From the NCBI GenBank assembly GCA_964236445.1, contig CAXSDR010000073.1:1-19297 (forward strand): 19,297 nucleotides of DNA, in the 5' to 3' direction. The position numbers and the translations under genes were made by a program. The notes beneath the pieces were generated by a model that made no database searches, had not been told where the DNA came from, and saw nothing but the letters and a program-made list of their open reading frames with translations. The stretch comes from CAXSDR01 sp964236445. Lineage in GTDB: Bacteria; Actinomycetota; Actinomycetes; Motilibacterales; Motilibacteraceae. Numbering within the stretch: the first letter of the stretch is position 1; every line of letters begins with the position of its first letter. Positions 17,273 through 19,297 of the stretch are shown here, piece after piece.

Positions 17273-18723
17273 CCGACTGCGCCCTCCATCTGCAGCTCGA
17301 TGAGGCGGTTGAGCTCCAAGGCGTACTCCATCGGCAGCTCCCGCGCGATGGGCTCGATGAACCCGCGCACGATCATGGCCATGGCCTCGTCCTCGGTCAG
17401 GCCGCGGCTCATGAGATAGAAGAGCTGGTCGTCGCTCACCTTGGAGACGGTGGCCTCGTGGCCCATCGCGACGTCGTCCTCGCGGACGTCGACGTAGGGG
17501 TAGGTGTCGGAGCGGCTGATGCTGTCCACGAGCAGGGCGTCGCAGCGCACGGTGCTCCTGCTGTGGTGAGCGCCCTCGAGCACCTGCACCAGACCGCGGT
17601 AGGACGTACGCCCGCCGCCCCGCGCCACGGACTTGGAGACGATCGCCGAGGAGGTGTAGGGGGCGGCGTGCACCATCTTGGCGCCGGCGTCCTGGTGCTG
17701 GCCCTCGCCGGCGAAGGCGATGGAGAGCGTCTCACCCTTAGCGTGCTCGCCCATGAGCCAGACGGCGGGGTATTTCATCGTCACCTTGGAGCCGAGGTTG
17801 CCGTCGACCCACTCCATCGTCGCGCCCTCGTGGCACACCGCGCGCTTCGTGACCAGGTTGTAGACGTTCGTGGACCAGTTCTGGATCGTGGTGTAGCGGC
17901 AGCGTGCGCCCTTCTTCACGATGATCTCGACGACTGCCGAGTGCAGCGAGTCGCTGGAGTAGATCGGCGCGGTGCAGCCCTCGACGTAGTGCACGTAGGC
18001 GTCCTCGTCGACGATGATCAGCGTGCGCTCGAACTGGCCCATGTTCTCGGTGTTGATGCGGAAGTAGGCCTGCAGCGGGATGTCGACCTTGACGCCTTTG
18101 GGGACGTAGATGAACGACCCCCCCGACCACACGGCCGTGTTGAGCGCGGCGAACTTGTTGTCACCCACCGGGATCACCGTGGTGAAAAACTCCTTGAGGA
18201 GCTCCTCGTGCTCGCGCAGGGCGGTGTCGGTGTCGACGAAGATGACGCCCTTCTCCTCGAGGTCCTCGCGAATCTGGTGGTAGACGACCTCGGACTCGTA
18301 CTGCGCCGCGACGCCCGCGACCAGACGCTGCTTCTCGGCCTCGGGGATGCCGAGCCGGTCGTAGGTCGACTTGATGTCCTCGGGCAGCTCCTCCCACGAG
18401 GTGGCCTGCTTCTCGGTGGAGCGCACGAAGTACTTGATGTTGTCGAAGTCGATGCCGTCGAGGTCGGAGCCCCAGGTCGGCATGGGCTTCTTGTGGAACA
18501 GCTTCAAGCCCTTGAGGCGCAGGTCGAGCATCCACTGCGGCTCGTTCTTCAGCGCCGAGATGTTGCGCACGACGTCCTCGGAGAGGCCGCGGCGCGCGTT
18601 GGCGCCGGCCGTGTCGGTGTCGGACCAGCCGTATTCGTAGCGGCCCAGGCCGTCGAGCTCGGGATGGGCGAGCGCGGTCGAGCTGCGCAGCTCGGGTGTG
18701 GTCGCTTCGGGCGTGGTGGTCAT
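17269..18723 (-). CDS. sufB: SufB, Fe-S cluster assembly scaffold subunit
   Basis: SufB, 484 residues and of usual length, is the scaffold subunit on which the Fe-S cluster is built with SufC and SufD. Family signatures include EPQWMLDLRLKGLK, PTWGSDLDGIDFD, YVPKGVKVDIPLQAYFRIN and YVEGCTAP. Cys394 in STVRCDALL and His422-Glu423 in GHEATVSK are 28 residues apart, the same spacing as Cys405 and His433-Glu434 in E. coli SufB. ATG 18723 has AAGGGG about 8 bases upstream, unlike most of its downstream partners. The ATGA overlap with the sufR stop couples it to the repressor gene. Confidence 0.97.
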   Translation of the reverse strand: MTTTPEATTPELRSSTALAHPELDGLGRYEYGWSDTDTAGANARRGLSEDVVRNISALKNEPQWMLDLRLKGLKLFHKKPMPTWGSDLDGIDFDNIKYFVRSTEKQATSWEELPEDIKSTYDRLGIPEAEKQRLVAGVAAQYESEVVYHQIREDLEEKGVIFVDTDTALREHEELLKEFFTTVIPVGDNKFAALNTAVWSGGSFIYVPKGVKVDIPLQAYFRINTENMGQFERTLIIVDEDAYVHYVEGCTAPIYSSDSLHSAVVEIIVKKGARCRYTTIQNWSTNVYNLVTKRAVCHEGATMEWVDGNLGSKVTMKYPAVWLMGEHAKGETLSIAFAGEGQHQDAGAKMVHAAPYTSSAIVSKSVARGGGRTSYRGLVQVLEGAHHSRSTVRCDALLVDSISRSDTYPYVDVREDDVAMGHEATVSKVSDDQLFYLMSRGLTEDEAMAMIVRGFIEPIARELPMEYALELNRLIELQMEGAVG

Positions 18724-19297
18724 GGTGCAACCCCTTCGGCAGGGAGTGGTGGGGTGATGCTGATGTGGGTGGTGATGTGGGTGGTGCAGACGTGCTCGCC
18801 GTGGGCGAGCGTCGAGAGCCGGCGGGCCGGCGCCCCGACCAGGCGACCGAAGGACGCGACCTCGGCATCACACAGCGCGGGGAACTGGGTGGCGACCGAC
18901 TGCACGGGGCAGTGGCCCTGGCAGAGCTGGATGCCGAGCTCTGCACGGTTGCCGGGCCCGGGATGCACGCTCGCGGCGAAGCCGTCAGCGGTGAGCGCCG
19001 ACGCCAAGGCCGCGGTGCGTGCCGCGACATCGCTGCCCGCGGCATCGACGACCGACGCGTAGCGCGCCTCCAGCTCGGCGACGCGGCTGTCGGCGAAGGC
19101 GGCTACGGCTTCGGGCCCACCGTGCTCGGCGAGGAAGGTCAGCGCCGAGGCGGCCAGGTCGTCGTAGGCCGCGGTGAGGGCGGTGTGGCCGGTCGTCGTG
19201 AGCCGGTAGACGCGAGCCGGGCGGCCCCGCCCGCGCGGGCCGAGGAGGCGGGGCTCGTGGGCCGAGGCGGCACCGCTGGCGACGAGGGCGTCGAGGT
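18720..19297 (-). CDS. sufR: SufR, Fe-S sensing winged-helix repressor of the SUF operon, 5'-truncated by window edge
   Basis: The frame is open from the right edge and shows the second half of a winged helix, LDALVASGAASAHEPRLLG, then the wing RGRGRPARVYRL, typical of ArsR/DeoR-like SufR proteins. The C-terminal sensor has four Cys in the pattern C-x3-C-x12-C-x27-C (LCQGHCPV, FPALCDAE, EHVCTTH), which fits cluster ligation. SufR represses suf when its cluster is loaded. The start and roughly the first third of the DNA-binding domain lie outside the window. The short open frame from 19007 is only its tail. The protein ends with an extra THITTHISITPP stretch caused by a 12-base duplication. 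The stop overlaps the sufB start by 4 bases. Confidence 0.92.
   Translation of the reverse strand, partial: LDALVASGAASAHEPRLLGPRGRGRPARVYRLTTTGHTALTAAYDDLAASALTFLAEHGGPEAVAAFADSRVAELEARYASVVDAAGSDVAARTAALASALTADGFAASVHPGPGNRAELGIQLCQGHCPVQSVATQFPALCDAEVASFGRLVGAPARRLSTLAHGEHVCTTHITTHISITPPLPAEGVAP
18762..18785 (-). repeat. Perfect 12-bp tandem duplication at the sufR 3' end
   Basis: Two exact copies of GATGTGGGTGGT (plus-strand reading) encode TTHI-TTHI directly after the fourth Cys of SufR. In-frame; it lengthens the C-terminal tail by four residues. Confidence 0.9.

Overview
The window is high-GC, gene-dense DNA from an actinobacterium. The evidence is GC-biased codon use, frequent GTG/TTG starts, 4-base stop/start overlaps, and a SUF iron-sulfur cluster operon of the actinobacterial type (sufR-B-D-Rieske-C-S-U-T). 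A Nocardioides-like member of the Propionibacteriales is my best guess, but that is inference from protein flavour and not proven by the sequence. No tRNA, rRNA, CRISPR array, insertion sequence or phage gene was found.

Layout, left to right. (1) Positions 2-2663, + strand: the 3' part of a GH15 glucoamylase/trehalase-type gene cut by the left edge, then a short-chain dehydrogenase-like gene whose catalytic Tyr/Lys pair reads as Ser/Arg. (2) Positions 2668-10253, - strand: reading from the right, a 1181-residue LacI-type-sensor/PAS/GGDEF/EAL protein, an ABC-F ATPase whose start overlaps the previous stop (GTGA), a 72-residue helix-turn-helix protein, and a complete homodimer-type ABC exporter. 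(3) Positions 10346-12721, + strand: a membrane-anchored neutral zinc metallopeptidase, divergent from the c-di-GMP gene, and a secreted clan GH-A glycoside-hydrolase-like protein. A 26-bp near-perfect hairpin (12734-12790) separates this block from (4). (4) Positions 12817-19297, - strand: the SUF operon, from partial sufR at the right edge to sufT.

How the genes work together. SufS takes sulfur from cysteine and SufU, the zinc-type transfer partner, carries it. The SufB-SufC-SufD complex builds the Fe-S cluster with ATP from SufC, and SufT is a late-acting assembly or delivery factor. The Rieske-type ferredoxin may supply electrons. SufR is a winged-helix Fe-S sensor that represses the operon and, because its gene overlaps sufB, itself. 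Five of the seven junctions are 4-base overlaps, so the operon looks translationally coupled throughout.

The part that most deserves a second look is the c-di-GMP gene. It has a sugar-binding-type LacI sensor fold without its DNA-binding head and without membrane segments, joined to apparently intact GGDEF and EAL motifs, and it is translationally coupled to a ribosome-associated ABC-F ATPase. The suf/ABC-F proximity is also seen in Mycobacterium tuberculosis (suf cluster near Rv1460-Rv1466, ABC-F near Rv1473, from memory). Here the gap between them holds the c-di-GMP gene, the metallopeptidase and the glycoside hydrolase.
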